Assembly: GCA_932294295.1 (NCBI GenBank)
Contig: OW028573.1
Location: 51,616,329-51,680,328, forward strand
From: Alitta virens
Lineage: Eukaryota > Annelida > Polychaeta > Phyllodocida > Nereididae
DNA length: 64,000 nucleotides
Direction of reading: 5' to 3'
Both the position numbers and the translations under genes were made by a program. The notes beneath the pieces are model-generated. The model ran no database searches, was not told the origin of the DNA, and was given only the letters and a program-made list of their open reading frames with translations. Shown here piece after piece: positions 52,301 through 61,600 of this stretch. Positions within the stretch are counted from its first letter, which is position 1; every line of letters begins with the position of its first letter.

Positions 52301-52410
52301 GGTCCCATAACTTCCTCGGTCGTGGCTTTGCAAATCGACTTGGCCAACCCATGTCCGGCGATGCTGTGTTTAGCAGCCGTAAGGCGATCTGCTACACTTT
52401 GTCCTGACAT
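31368..52410 (-). CDS. PICALM: Phosphatidylinositol-binding clathrin assembly protein (PICALM/AP180 family)
   Basis: Endocytic adaptor: an ANTH domain binds PI(4,5)P2 and SNAREs, and a disordered tail binds clathrin, AP-2 and EH-domain proteins. Start [10 protein letters not shown] at 52410. K28, K38, K40 and H41 of the lipid site are present ([14 protein letters not shown]). Exons 5' to 3': 52281-52410, 49891-50033, 49146-49221, (48987-49001), 48754-48856, 44945-45041, 44715-44826, 44429-44535 or 44172-44278, 43236-43277, (42847-42870), 41922-42013, 41696-41822, 41143-41392, 40655-40735, 39797-39841, 39142-39255, 38090-38716, 37912-37986, ten cassettes 37703-34829, 33917-34085, 32874-32988, 32545-32610, 31663-31728, 31368-31463. 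With one alternative of the pair and both microexons the frame is 3339 nt (1112 residues). Tail motifs: four NPF, DPF twice, FADAF (FxDxF), DLLSL, and the family block GEKKMTGG. Longer than human PICALM (652) because of the cassettes and a minisatellite. Confidence 0.96.
31663..32610 (-). other. PICALM Met/Gly/Pro-rich tail exons and flanking CAG microsatellite
   Basis: Two 66-nt phase-0 exons, 32545-32610 ([20 protein letters not shown]) and 31663-31728 ([20 protein letters not shown]), encode near-duplicate Met-rich peptides. They are probably duplicated exons. The donor of the first is ATG|GTCTGT, a weaker site. On the minus strand it is followed within 5 nt by a (CTG)n run (CAG on plus, near 32518-32536). 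Confidence 0.6.
32002..32163. mobile_element. hAT-like MITE (162 bp) in a PICALM intron
   Basis: Termini CAGGGCCGTAGCCAGG and, reverse-complemented from the right, CAGGGCCATAGCCAGA. Flanked by TTTTAAG on both sides (31995-32001 and 32164-32170). Lies between the two Met-rich exons. No coding capacity. Confidence 0.65.
33531..33629. repeat. 99-nt imperfect hairpin in a PICALM intron
   Basis: The arms start CCCAGATAACATGCCATATC and end ...CTGGAATGCTATCTTGGG. They pair over about 43 positions with scattered mismatches around a short loop (about 33575-33585). The size resembles a microRNA precursor, but the shape equally fits a tiny foldback repeat. Frames across both strands here encode similar peptides because the DNA is palindromic; they are not genes. 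Confidence 0.45.
34829..37986 (-). other. Array of eleven small phase 1-1 cassette exons in PICALM
   Basis: Exons in transcription order (nt): 37912-37986 (75), 37635-37703 (69), 37239-37301 (63), 36905-36970 (66), 36647-36691 (45), 36449-36490 (42), 36298-36345 (48), 36090-36164 (75), 35880-35939 (60), 35719-35775 (57), 34829-34870 (42). Each starts after AG with two bases of a split codon and ends with one, so each is a multiple of 3 and can be skipped without a frameshift. Donors are mostly GTATGT or GTAGGT. Peptides share a head (TGLQS, TGLDLS, TGLDFS, TGFDVN, TGLDMS) and a tail (ATSPGF, ATSPGV, ATSPGL, PSPGL, TSPGL, GSPGM), which indicates exon duplication. Confidence 0.75.
38388..38591 (-). 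repeat. Coding minisatellite in a PICALM exon (7-residue unit)
   Basis: About ten tandem 21-nt units encode DQTAFQG and variants ([21 protein letters not shown]) inside the 627-nt exon 38090-38716. The array lies between NPFADAFE and a second NPF region. Unit length is a multiple of three, so copy-number change keeps frame. Confidence 0.85.
42194..42262. mobile_element. 69-bp hAT-type MITE with perfect 8-bp target duplication
   Basis: Terminal inverted repeats of 15 bp, CAGGGCCGGTCCTAG, are perfect at both ends. The flanking 8-mer ACCTCAGT is identical on both sides (42186-42193 and 42263-42270). Terminal CAGGG with an 8-bp duplication is the hAT superfamily pattern. Only about 39 bp lie between the arms. 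Confidence 0.85.
42847..42870 (-). other. Candidate 24-nt PICALM microexon
   Basis: Read on minus: a pyrimidine tract TTCTTTTATTTCTTAG, then 24 nt encoding SLNLNSEG in the incoming phase (0), then GTGAGT. It would insert eight residues between IPDLAK and APSSLLEAL at the end of the ANTH domain. Absent from vertebrate PICALM as I remember it. Confidence 0.5.
44172..44278 (-). other. PICALM exon 7b, second copy of a duplicated exon
   Basis: 107 nt between TTTTCAG and GTGAGT. It encodes [20 protein letters not shown], then [16 protein letters not shown]. It shares 25 of 36 residues with copy 7a and has identical entry and exit phases. It is closer than 7a to the family consensus near its end ([10 protein letters not shown]). 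Confidence 0.85.
44429..44535 (-). other. PICALM exon 7a, first copy of a duplicated exon
   Basis: 107 nt between TTGCAG and GTAAAG. It encodes [20 protein letters not shown], then [16 protein letters not shown]. Only 150 nt separate it from copy 7b. Taking both copies would add 214 nt and break the frame, so one or the other must be used. Confidence 0.85.
45042..48753. other. Long PICALM intron (3.7 kb)
   Basis: No coding signal. It holds a CAG run (about 46433-46448) facing a CTG run (about 46495-46507), which together can pair as a hairpin. It also holds the 32-bp palindrome at 48174-48205. Otherwise AT-rich. Confidence 0.5.
48174..48205. repeat. Perfect 32-bp palindrome without spacer
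   Basis: Each arm is 16 nt, ACCTTTGTATTGAACT followed directly by its exact reverse complement. Flanking bases do not extend it. It lies in the long PICALM intron. Confidence 0.9.
48987..49001 (-). other. Candidate 15-nt PICALM microexon
   Basis: Read on minus: TTGTTCCTTTTTGTCCCAG, then ATGGTGGTCAGACTG, then GTGAGG. Entered in phase 1, it adds DGGQT between GVQ and GYDMS with no frame change. Insect AP180 (lap) has a Gly-rich insert at this place as I recall, and vertebrates have none. Confidence 0.65.
49290..49345. repeat. Stem-loop inverted repeat in a PICALM intron
   Basis: Perfect 14-bp arms GATGTCAAGGTGTC (49290-49303) and GACACCTTGACATC (49332-49345) around a 28-nt loop. No Pol III boxes or gene context identify it. 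Confidence 0.7.
50034..52280. other. PICALM intron 1
   Basis: Contains a C/A homopolymer near 50130-50157, the SINE-like element, and a GC-rich patch at about 50785-50825 with GCGGCCCC/GGGGCCGC dyads. No frame here resembles a protein I know. Confidence 0.5.
50280..50590 (-). mobile_element. tRNA-derived SINE-like element in PICALM intron 1
   Basis: On the minus strand an A-box-like TAATGGTTATGGCA (about 50566-50579) is followed some 45 bp later by the B-box-like GGTTCGAACC (50517-50526), the spacing of a tRNA-type Pol III promoter. The downstream body (50280-50380) has a second copy at about 57955-58045. Target duplications were not found. Confidence 0.55.
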
Positions 52411-53104
52411 CTTGATGCAGATTTCTCACTACATCTGACTATGGTGAAGGAATTTGGAGGCCAAGGAGCCTGGTATCCTCACCAGAGCCGAGTTAAGTCA
52501 AAGGGGGTGGGTGCTCCCTGGCCAAGATGGCGTGAATCGCCGAATCACGTGACCAAGGTGCTAGTAAACTAAGATAACGACAGACGGCGTTAGTAGTACT
52601 AACTTTGTTTTCCATGGCAACTGTCAAGCTGAAACTGCTGATGGAGACTTTCTCGTGAGTCGTGTACTGAAGACGCTAAATAATGTCAAAGCCTGATCAT
52701 ACTACTGGAGGCAAGTAACGTCATATACAGAGATGCAAAGTTCTGGAGTGGTGAATGAGTGAGTTTTGGCCCTTTCCAACCAGTTTCATGTATACATACG
52801 TGTATGCTTCTGACAGTTCTGTGTAACCAGCCTTGACATTCATAAATTGTCAATTGCACTGTCACTGTGTGCCTATTGTAGTTGGATTATCATATTCAAC
52901 AACTTGCGCAAGAAGATGATCTACTGTGTGCCACCTTCATTCACAATCAGTTGTGTCAACTTGTGATATGTGCAGAAGCTTCTCCAGTCCTGTTAAATGT
53001 TATTTTAATTGAGACGAAACATCACACTTTATTTTTCAGAATCGCACTGTTCCATAAAAATAAATTTTCGCCATAAATTTAATCCACTGTACTTTCAGAT
53101 AATA
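52411..53104. promoter_or_regulatory. Divergent promoter region PICALM / C6orf118-like with an E-box and a YY1-like site
   Basis: TCACGTGAC at 52545-52553 matches nine of ten positions of the CLEAR/E-box consensus GTCACGTGAC bound by TFEB/USF factors. AAGATGGCG at 52524-52532 matches a YY1 core. A non-coding 5' exon for the plus-strand gene probably lies near 52650-52695. The ATG in that stretch (52683) does not join in frame to the exon at 53099. Confidence 0.55.
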
Positions 53105-55314
53105 ATGTCAACAAAGGAGAAAAGTAAGCTGGCTGATGTGGGCCTCAGACAGTTGCTGGATGAAATACAACTGTCGCACAGCCAAGACATTGCCACTTAT
53201 ACAGGTGGTCATTTAAACGAATCTAAGCTTTGGAAGCCACCCGAGGAGTCAACTCACAAATCATGGAAAAGTGCACTGAAGCCAAACATCACTCTTGTGC
53301 CTCCATCAACACTGCCAAAGAAAGTGGATCATTCAAAAGCCAATAGAATAAAAAAGATGAAAGAAACCTTGACAACATATAGCACAGGGATGCTCACTGA
53401 AAAAAACAATGCAACCTCAGAACCACTTAGAGATCGAGTTTACATTGAAGAGCTAAAAACTGCAGATCTGAAATTTGACAAGAGCAAAAGACAAAAAGGA
53501 TGGTCAAAAGGCAGTCCACTTGAACCTCTAAAACAAACACCTTTACCAAGTAACAAGGATGTTGTCACAAAAAAGGATCAGTTCCAAGCAATTATGCAAT
53601 TCAAGAAGGATCTCTTTCCTACCTCACAAACACAGCAGAAGACTAACTTTGGTGACACAACAGTGAATGTCATTGAAGAAAGATTGGAAAGGGTAATATA
53701 TAGTGCTCATATTGTCAGCAACATCCCAAATAAAGAATGATGTTTTAACTGTGCTGACACCAAACGTAAATAATTTCTCTTTTCAGAATCTGGGTTCGAT
53801 GCCACAAGTTACTCGTGGCACAAATTTTCACAGAGTACAAGCATTTGGTGGTGCATTTAATGAACTAATAGATAATTCACCAACATTTGGCTACATGTTG
53901 AAAACAATTAAGGTACATTGATACTACATACCACAAACCAGTTCTAAATAATATCTGAATGCCATAACATGAAAATAACTTTTAAAATGTATTACTTTCA
54001 GAATGAATATGACGCATATCTCAGTTTCTTACTCGACTCACAATTAGGTAAACATAGAAAGTTACATGACCAAGTGACACAGCTATCATCCAGGGGAACA
54101 TCAAAGCCAGCTCTATTACAAAATCAGATTGATGAAGTGAAAAAAGCTGAATTGGAAGCCAAATCTCTGCTAACAGAAAATGACAGGTATATACTACATG
54201 TTACTTTGACATCTTGTTAATTTAAAAAAACGAATGGTGTTATTATCCATATAATTTTACTTAAACTTTTGCAAATAAACTGTCACATAAGGACTAATTA
54301 CAAAAACTGATCTACTCCTTACTTTTCCAATTAATTGAAGATTAAGACAAGAGTTGGAAAGGGAACTGGAACGTTCTCAATTTCCCCCCACAGAATCAGG
54401 TAATACTACAATTTGGCTGTATGGCAATGAACCAATGTACCAATGTACCAATGCCAACATAAGTTCCCATAATTTGTATTGAACATGGACAATAATTTCC
54501 ACATACATTTGTTTTTCCATATTATCTTGTGTCAGTCCACTCTAGATTTGTGGATTAAAACCTTTTCCAGAATCTACACCAAGACATGAACAATTTACAA
54601 AAGAAGAGAAACGCACATTTGTCACTGACATTGAGGATTTAAACACCAATGTTCTGGAAAAATTAAATGAGGTCAAAAGAATCCGAGACAAACTTCACCA
54701 AGAGTATGTGCCTGCAATTGTTTGCAACCACTTGGAGCAGAGCATAAAGGACACAGAGGTTTGCTATTATACTACAATAATATTAATTAAAATGACTACT
54801 GACAACCTGAATTTGTATTCACCCTTCTAGCTGTTTCCAATTTGTAGGTTGATATACAGAGATCAAAGACACAAAAGGAATACTTCAATAACACTATCTC
54901 AGAAACTGAAGGTGTCCTCCAAACCGCCATTGAATATGCTGATACTACAGAAGAAGATTCAAGGTAAGATTCCTGAAGCACACATACTTCAACTTATTAA
55001 ATTCCTTTATGTATGCAATCCAATGCAGCACATTTAGAAGATATAAAGTGACGGCAGTCAGCGGGAGTAACTGTTACAATGAAAAACAGTGTCCAGAAGA
55101 TCACTCGTAGCAAATGCACTAAACAAAATACCATGTCACTGATGAAATCACATAATTAGATATCACCAGACTATACATATATTCCATGACTTACATTTTC
55201 AGTCGCATATGGGAAAAGGTGCAAGTAACCCAAGATGCAGAAGGAAATGTCATCATTGAGGATTTGGATGATGATATTGATGAAGAAGCAAAATGGAACT
55301 GGTACATCTCGTGA
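53105..55314 (+). CDS. C6orf118-like protein with a TSNAXIP1-type N-terminal domain
   Basis: Seven coding exons: 53105-53692, 53787-53912, 54002-54186, 54341-54399, 54571-54758, 54848-54963 and 55203-55314. Phases agree; 1374 nt, 457 residues (human C6orf118 about 469). The N-terminus LRQLLDEIQLSHSQDIATYT, then GGHLNESKLWKPPEE, matches the start of C6orf118 as I recall it. The middle (FHRVQAFGGAFNELIDNSPT, FGYMLKTIKNEYDAYLSFLL) fits the domain shared with translin-associated factor X-interacting protein 1. Long heptad-like charged stretches follow (EVKKAELEAKSLL, LRQELERELER), and an acidic tail EDLDDDIDEEAKWNW ends the protein. Coiled-coil cytoplasmic or axonemal protein by inference; function unknown. 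ATG at 53105 follows an intron acceptor at 53097-53098. AATAAA at 55525-55530. Confidence 0.7.
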
Positions 55315-55640
55315 GAGTAAAAAAATAATTTTTTTATAAATTATTGACTGCAGCATTACAAATGCACAAATTTGTTCTTCCAGCATCTTAGTATAAAACA
55401 TGGATGATCAGTATTGTTGCAGAAAAAACAAACAGAAGATTAGATTGTTTTTATGAAGATTCAGCATTTTATATCTGTTTATGTTATACATGTTGATGAT
55501 CTTTGTAATTTTACAGAGTTTTATAATAAATAACAGTTCATTAACTGTACCAATCATTAACTGTACCAATAACTATCAAATTGTGTTTCATAAATTCTAA
55601 ACATTGTAATTTCCATCAGAACAGGGAATGACCGTCCCAC
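55315..55640. other. Convergent 3' spacer, C6orf118-like / UTP14
   Basis: No coding signal. Plus-strand AATAAA at 55525-55530. A short duplication of CATTAACTGTACCAAT occurs near 55538-55570. No canonical AATAAA for UTP14 was seen on the minus strand here. Confidence 0.5.
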
Positions 55641-58600
55641 CTATTTTTTCCTTTGTCTCTTCGTGATCGGTGTGGTCTTTTGTCTCTTCGTGATCGGTGT
55701 GGTCTTTTGTTTCTTCGTGATCGGTGTGGTCTTTTGTTTAGGATTATTTACATTCTTTTCTTGTTTCTGAGGTTCTTTTCCGAAGACTTTAACTTTGACT
55801 TGCTGCTTTTTAAAGACCTCCGATTTACTTATGGGTTCAATTACTTTACCCATTTCAGTCACAACCTTAGGTTTTATTAATTCTCTGTATGAAGTTTCAG
55901 GGTTCCATGTTTTCCCGATAGGAGCACGAATGCTGCTCTCAAATTGGTGAATACTCCTGAAGGAATGAGGAAGGCTGTGAACCTGAAAATACAATACCAC
56001 GACTTATAATAATAATAGTAAACATGCCGGTTATGCTTGGTACACGATAAACAACATAGTATATTTGAGGGCTGTGGGCCACATCTGAACAGCCATTGGA
56101 CATGGTGTACACATATTGCATATCTAGCCCGATATCTAGCAAAAAATGGCCATATACCACAATTATCTTTACAAATGATTCTTATGCCTCTCCTTGTAGA
56201 ACAAACCCCTATTCATGTTCTACAAAATATTTGTACAGAGCTTTTATTATAAAGTGACATTTCTGTCTTTTATTAACATTGTAACTTTTAAAATAAGTAT
56301 AATTATAGACCCCAACACCTTTGAGACAATTCTGGCTGTTCAACACTAATGTACATATATGCTAAACTCCATTATCACTGTGGTATTATAAATGACCAAA
56401 TATATGTCCATCCCTGGGACACACATTGTGGGTACTACACTGTACAGTAATAGGGATATCCAGATGGTGAAAAATAGAGATATGTACAGTAATAGGGATA
56501 TCCAGATGGTAAAAAAAACAGTATCATTGTGATAAGAAAATCTTTTCCAAGATAATCTGTTGAGACAATGCATATACTTGCCTGATGTTTGGCAATTGTG
56601 GTGTCTTTCACTTCGCTGATGATCACATGATTAAGGTCCTTGTCTTTCCTCAGCATTTTGGGAGCTTCAATAACGAATCTGTATGAATGAATGAATGAAT
56701 GAATGAATTTTATAGACATGGAGAGGTCACCAAAGACCTATAATATATGCATGTCCTATATATGTCAAATAACAAATAGTGGTCAACTGATTAACTTATA
56801 ACAAAGCAGTCTCAAGTGTTTTTTAGCAAAAATTTGACCAGAAAGGCAATTAACACTTACCTTTTCCGTTTTCGTTTGCTTGGATCCACACCAGCTCCAC
56901 CCCACGCTCCCCAGCCTGGCAGTGTTAGATCGATGTCCTTGAGCTTTTCTTTGTCTTCAAGGTCACGTTTTTCTCTGTTGAATTCCTCAACGACATCATC
57001 TGATGCAAAAGCTTCACTAATCGTCATTCGATGCTGCTCTTCTCCATCTTCATCATCCTCATCAACAACATCAGGCAGCTGCGATGGCTTCAATTTACTT
57101 TCCAATGTTAAAAACTTCTTTGGATCTATTTGCTCTGTCTCTGTGGACCGTTTTGACCCAGATTCTTCCTCATTGTGTTCCAGAGTTTTTAAAGATGCAG
57201 CTGCAGGTCTGTCATCATCCTCTTTCTCTGACCAATCATCCATGTCTTCAAGAGTTCTTTTCCTACTCATGGACATACTAATCAATTCCTCATCATCATC
57301 ATCCACTGCTGGAGGAACATTATCAGTAACACTATCATCTTTACTGGCAGAGTTCTTACTCATTGAATCTTTGTTCTGTTGTTTCCCTTTTTTAGAACTG
57401 TCCTTCAAATTTGCCTCATTTTTGTTACCCTCTTTCTGTTTTTCATTCCTTTTTTCAAGTTCTCCTAATGTGTCAAATAACTGGTCAATATCTACCTCCT
57501 CATGTGAATCAGATTGTACTTCAGATGAATTCTTATTTGATTCTGCTTTGGCTTTTCTTTGCTGCAGGTTGGTTTTCACGTCAGAATCAGTGACTTTGAT
57601 AGCTTTAGGTCTGCTGAATTCTGACTGGGAGGATTTTTCTCTGGATTCTGGTTTATTTTTAGCCATTTGGCTTTTGACAGCAGCACCTGGAGCTGCCAGC
57701 CAAGGGTTGTTTGCAGAAGACAACATATGTGCAGGTGTGATGGGATCTGTCTCGGTGGTCTCCTCCATTATCTCTTCTTCATCTGAACTGCTTTCAGCAT
57801 TCATTTTCCGAGTGAGCTCTTTGTTCTTGTCAATCATGTCTTGGATTGATTGTCGCGCCTGAAAACATAATAGAAGTTGTGTAACTTTTAAGTCTGTGAG
57901 GCACCTAAAAACCAAAATTCTAAATTTCTGATGACTTTTGGCTGTTCATGTCTCAAAGATACTAGGTCTGAAGCTTAGTCAGCTTACATGTCCAGTTGCC
58001 AGAGGGCAGACATAATGATGAGGTGATAAGGTTTGCTGAGTTTATTTCAAAGAACTATCTCATTTGACCTACCTTGTCATCATACTTGGCATACATTTTC
58101 TGTCTTCGCATAAATTTGCTGCCACCTCTGTGTTTCAGGCTCATTCTCTCCTGTAAGACATTAAAAAGAAAGTGATACAAAAAAAACATCCAAGTGATCC
58201 AACTACCACAATTTCTATAATACTAAAGGACATGCAACTTACCTCCATCCTGTCCGTATCTATTTTCTTTAGCTCCCCTAAAAATTTCTCTGGATCACTT
58301 TTCTCAAGTTCCTCCAGTCTTTTCTTTTCTTTCTTGTCATTTTCCTTTCTTAAAAACTTGTGAAACCTGGAAAAAGGAAACATTATATTTTATCATGAAC
58401 AATGAATCCAATTATCGAAGAAAAGACATACACATTACTTTCACATAACTCCACAATTGTATTAAAAAAGGGAAATGACTCAAATAAGCACAACTATCTT
58501 ATCACATATTTTTCATCAGTAAGATTCAATAATTTAACAAGATTAAACATACTTCTTGCTTTTGATTTTATTCTGACGCCTTGATTTGGCTTCCCGGTAA

Positions 58601-61600
58601 GAGAGGAGGGCCCTGTACTTCTGGAGTTCAGCACGCCTTTCTTTAGCCTGTGAAACAAATCATAGTTCCTTATTATTTTGGAGTTAATAACTGAAGCTAT
58701 GACAGTAATTTACTAAATCAAAAAAACTGTCACAGATGCAATACTGTAATTCCATTATATGTAAAATTACCTCTTCTAAACTCATTGCCTTTAAGGCTCT
58801 CTCTTCCGCTTCTGTCAATACCGCACTGTTGTTCAGGGTAGCTTCTTTATAACCTTGCAGTGCAGCAGCCACTTCCAATTCTAATGAAGTGAATGGCTGA
58901 AAAAAAAACAACAACAAAAAACCAACATTTTAACTTTAAATTATACTTATTCATAGTTTCATTATTAAGGTCCCATGCAAATTGATAGCAGTTTTATAAA
59001 TGAATTTGTAAGTTTGCCTAGAATATAATAAAAGATGTCTATAGAATGAAGTTCCTCTTTTTTTTTATCTGTTTAATATACAGATTTTGTGGAAAGACCT
59101 CACTCACAAAAATAATCAAAGGTCCATGGAACTTTCAACTCTGTACCATCCTTATTCAGGCCTCAGAAACTATAACCTACCCAATATTTTCAACAGACAA
59201 ATTTCAATTGTTTTACTTATTGACCTATTTTGTTAAATTTTTTTTAGTACTTACCGTTATACTTTTAGCAACTTTATTGGTTGTCTGCAGTTTAATATCG
59301 GGTTTTTGTAGAGGAAAAGTGAGCTGATCTTTCTGTAACACGAAGAAAATTCATATTAATGGCAATCATCATGCATGCATGCAAGATTAGCGAACAAATT
59401 TCAGCATCAAAGCTATACCCTACTCACCTTTCGGTTTTTCTCCACAATGGGATCCCATTTCGAGACTTCATTAGCAGTTTGCTCATAAGCAATCACTCTC
59501 TTAATCTGGAAAAAAAAGTCCCCTCAGAGTTGCAACATTACATACTATTAAAGTAGGCAAATACGCAATATAAGAACAGCTTTAAGGAGATAAAATCCTG
59601 TCAAATTGGTTACCTTTTCTTGTTCCCCTTTCGGTAAAGGTATTGCAACAACCTTCTTTTTCTTTCTTATCCTGTTAAGTTTTTTCTTTAACTCTCCATG
59701 GCTTGCAGTATTTTTCAAGGCACCAACTAATTCATACAGCCCAACTTTACCTGTAATTGTAAGGGCATATGTAAGAATAAAGAATCAGCATCACTCATAA
59801 TTTCTATTTCTTCAATTGCATCCAGTGAATTCAAGAAAAAAGGTCTACCTGAAGTTGTAGTTACATTAAATTCCGATACAGTCTTGGCAGGTTCTGACCT
59901 AATAACTTCATGTAAGCTGCAACAAACCAAAATGTCACAATCAATATAATTGACATATTATTTTAAGCAAGTTTGTCAGCTCTTTATGTTAAAATAAATA
60001 CATGAGATGAAACAAACTCCATTACCTCTTCTTGCCGTCTAAACCGCCAATTGATTCCAATAATTGGGAATGTCTAAAGTCATCGATTACATCTTCCTGT
60101 AAAGGTATACAGTAAAGGTAAGATTCAGCAGGGAAAAAGACCAATGTTTTCTATTCAAATGTGCCATAGTATGTCAATCTGTTATAAATGAGAAACATAC
60201 CCCATCATCACTGTCATTTTGTTGAGCAGTGATCAAATCATCCTCCTCTAACCTGAAACAGAATCAAATGGGAATAAATTCATTTCTTAAATTGCAGCAA
60301 TAAGAAAAACGTTTAATAACAGTTACAGTAACAATTACATGTGGGCCTAAATCTGGGATGGGGGGGGGGGGGGGGGGAAGAGCCAATAAGGTAGGTATAC
60401 AATGATTTCGGCCGTCGGTGATTTCGGCCTGTTGATTTCGACCGAATTAATAAAAATTTCTGTTAATGTTCTGTGGTTGCTATTATACCATTGTCACTCC
60501 TTTTTTAGTTCTTCTGGACTGCACGATATTTTTTCACTCAGCCTTGCACTCCCAGAATTAAACACATAGCCCACAATAGAACCCGCTGGTGGCGCCACAG
60601 CTAGATGAGAATGGAACTAATTTCCTGCTAGCTCCATGTAATCATTTAAAATATCTAGTCAGTCTAGTTTTAGGAAAATTGGTCAAACAGAATAAATCTG
60701 GGACAAAAGTTTCAGCCAATGAGGAGGTATCAGCTTGCAGAATAATTGCAATTGTTTGTTAACATATTAATCAAAGAAGAACTAAGAGGTATTTATTCTA
60801 GCAATCGCAGAATATTAATCAAACAAATATTAATCACAGAACATATAAATTGCAGTTATCAGAACATATAAATTGCAGTTATCAGCACATATATATTGCA
60901 GTTATCAGAATATATAAATTGCAGTTATCAGAACATATAAATTGCAGTATAAATTGGTTTGTTAATCACAGAACATATTTATCACAGAACATATAAATTG
61001 CAGTTACATTAGTCTTAGATATTTTAAATGAAGCTAGCAAGAAATTAGTTTCATTCTCATCTAGCTGTGCAGTCCAGTGCTATAACAGTCAGTTCTAGAA
61101 AGAGGAATTATCTTAATTTCGGAGGCCGAAATTACGGTCGGCCGAAATCACCGGAGGCCGAAATCACCGGAGGCCGAAATCAAGGTAATTCAATAAGGGT
61201 ATCGAGTCAATTCGTAGACACGCAAAATCGTCGACACGCAAAATCATTGACAGCACATTCGTTGACACCAACCCGTTGACATGAGGGCGACCAACTGGTT
61301 GACAAAATATTTCTTCGGGCGACAAACTGGTTGACAGAAATCCGGCGCTATACTTAATCACAGACAGCCAAACCTCATTGCAATCTCAGTGTTCAGTACC
61401 CCGTGATTGGCATGATTAGTTCATTTGAACAGCAATTGCATTTAAATTTTTTAATAACATTTGCCGTTGTCGGCTGTCAACGGTTTTGCATTAAATTGTC
61501 ATTAAATTGTCAGATGGTCATTACCTGTCAACGAGTTGGTTTAACCAATTTTAAGTTTGTCAACGAATTGGTCTCTGACTAATTTATACCAGTTGGTTTG

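Noticed and set aside
52683..52718. Upstream ATG of the C6orf118-like gene (MSKPDHTTGG)
   Set aside because: Joining its GT donor to the acceptor before 53099 gives an immediate stop; at most a short upstream frame in a 5' exon.
56816..57862. 348-codon plus-strand Ser/Phe-rich frame
   Set aside because: Antisense shadow of the large acidic UTP14 exon; it lacks a family match while the minus strand matches UTP14.
57925..57972. TGATGA...CTGA words in UTP14 intron 11, considered as a C/D-box snoRNA
   Set aside because: No terminal stem, wrong spacing, and the stretch belongs to a repeat also found at 50290-50370.
60840..60948. Regular 23-bp repeats resembling a CRISPR array
   Set aside because: Units are contiguous with no spacers, in an animal intron; a simple tandem repeat.
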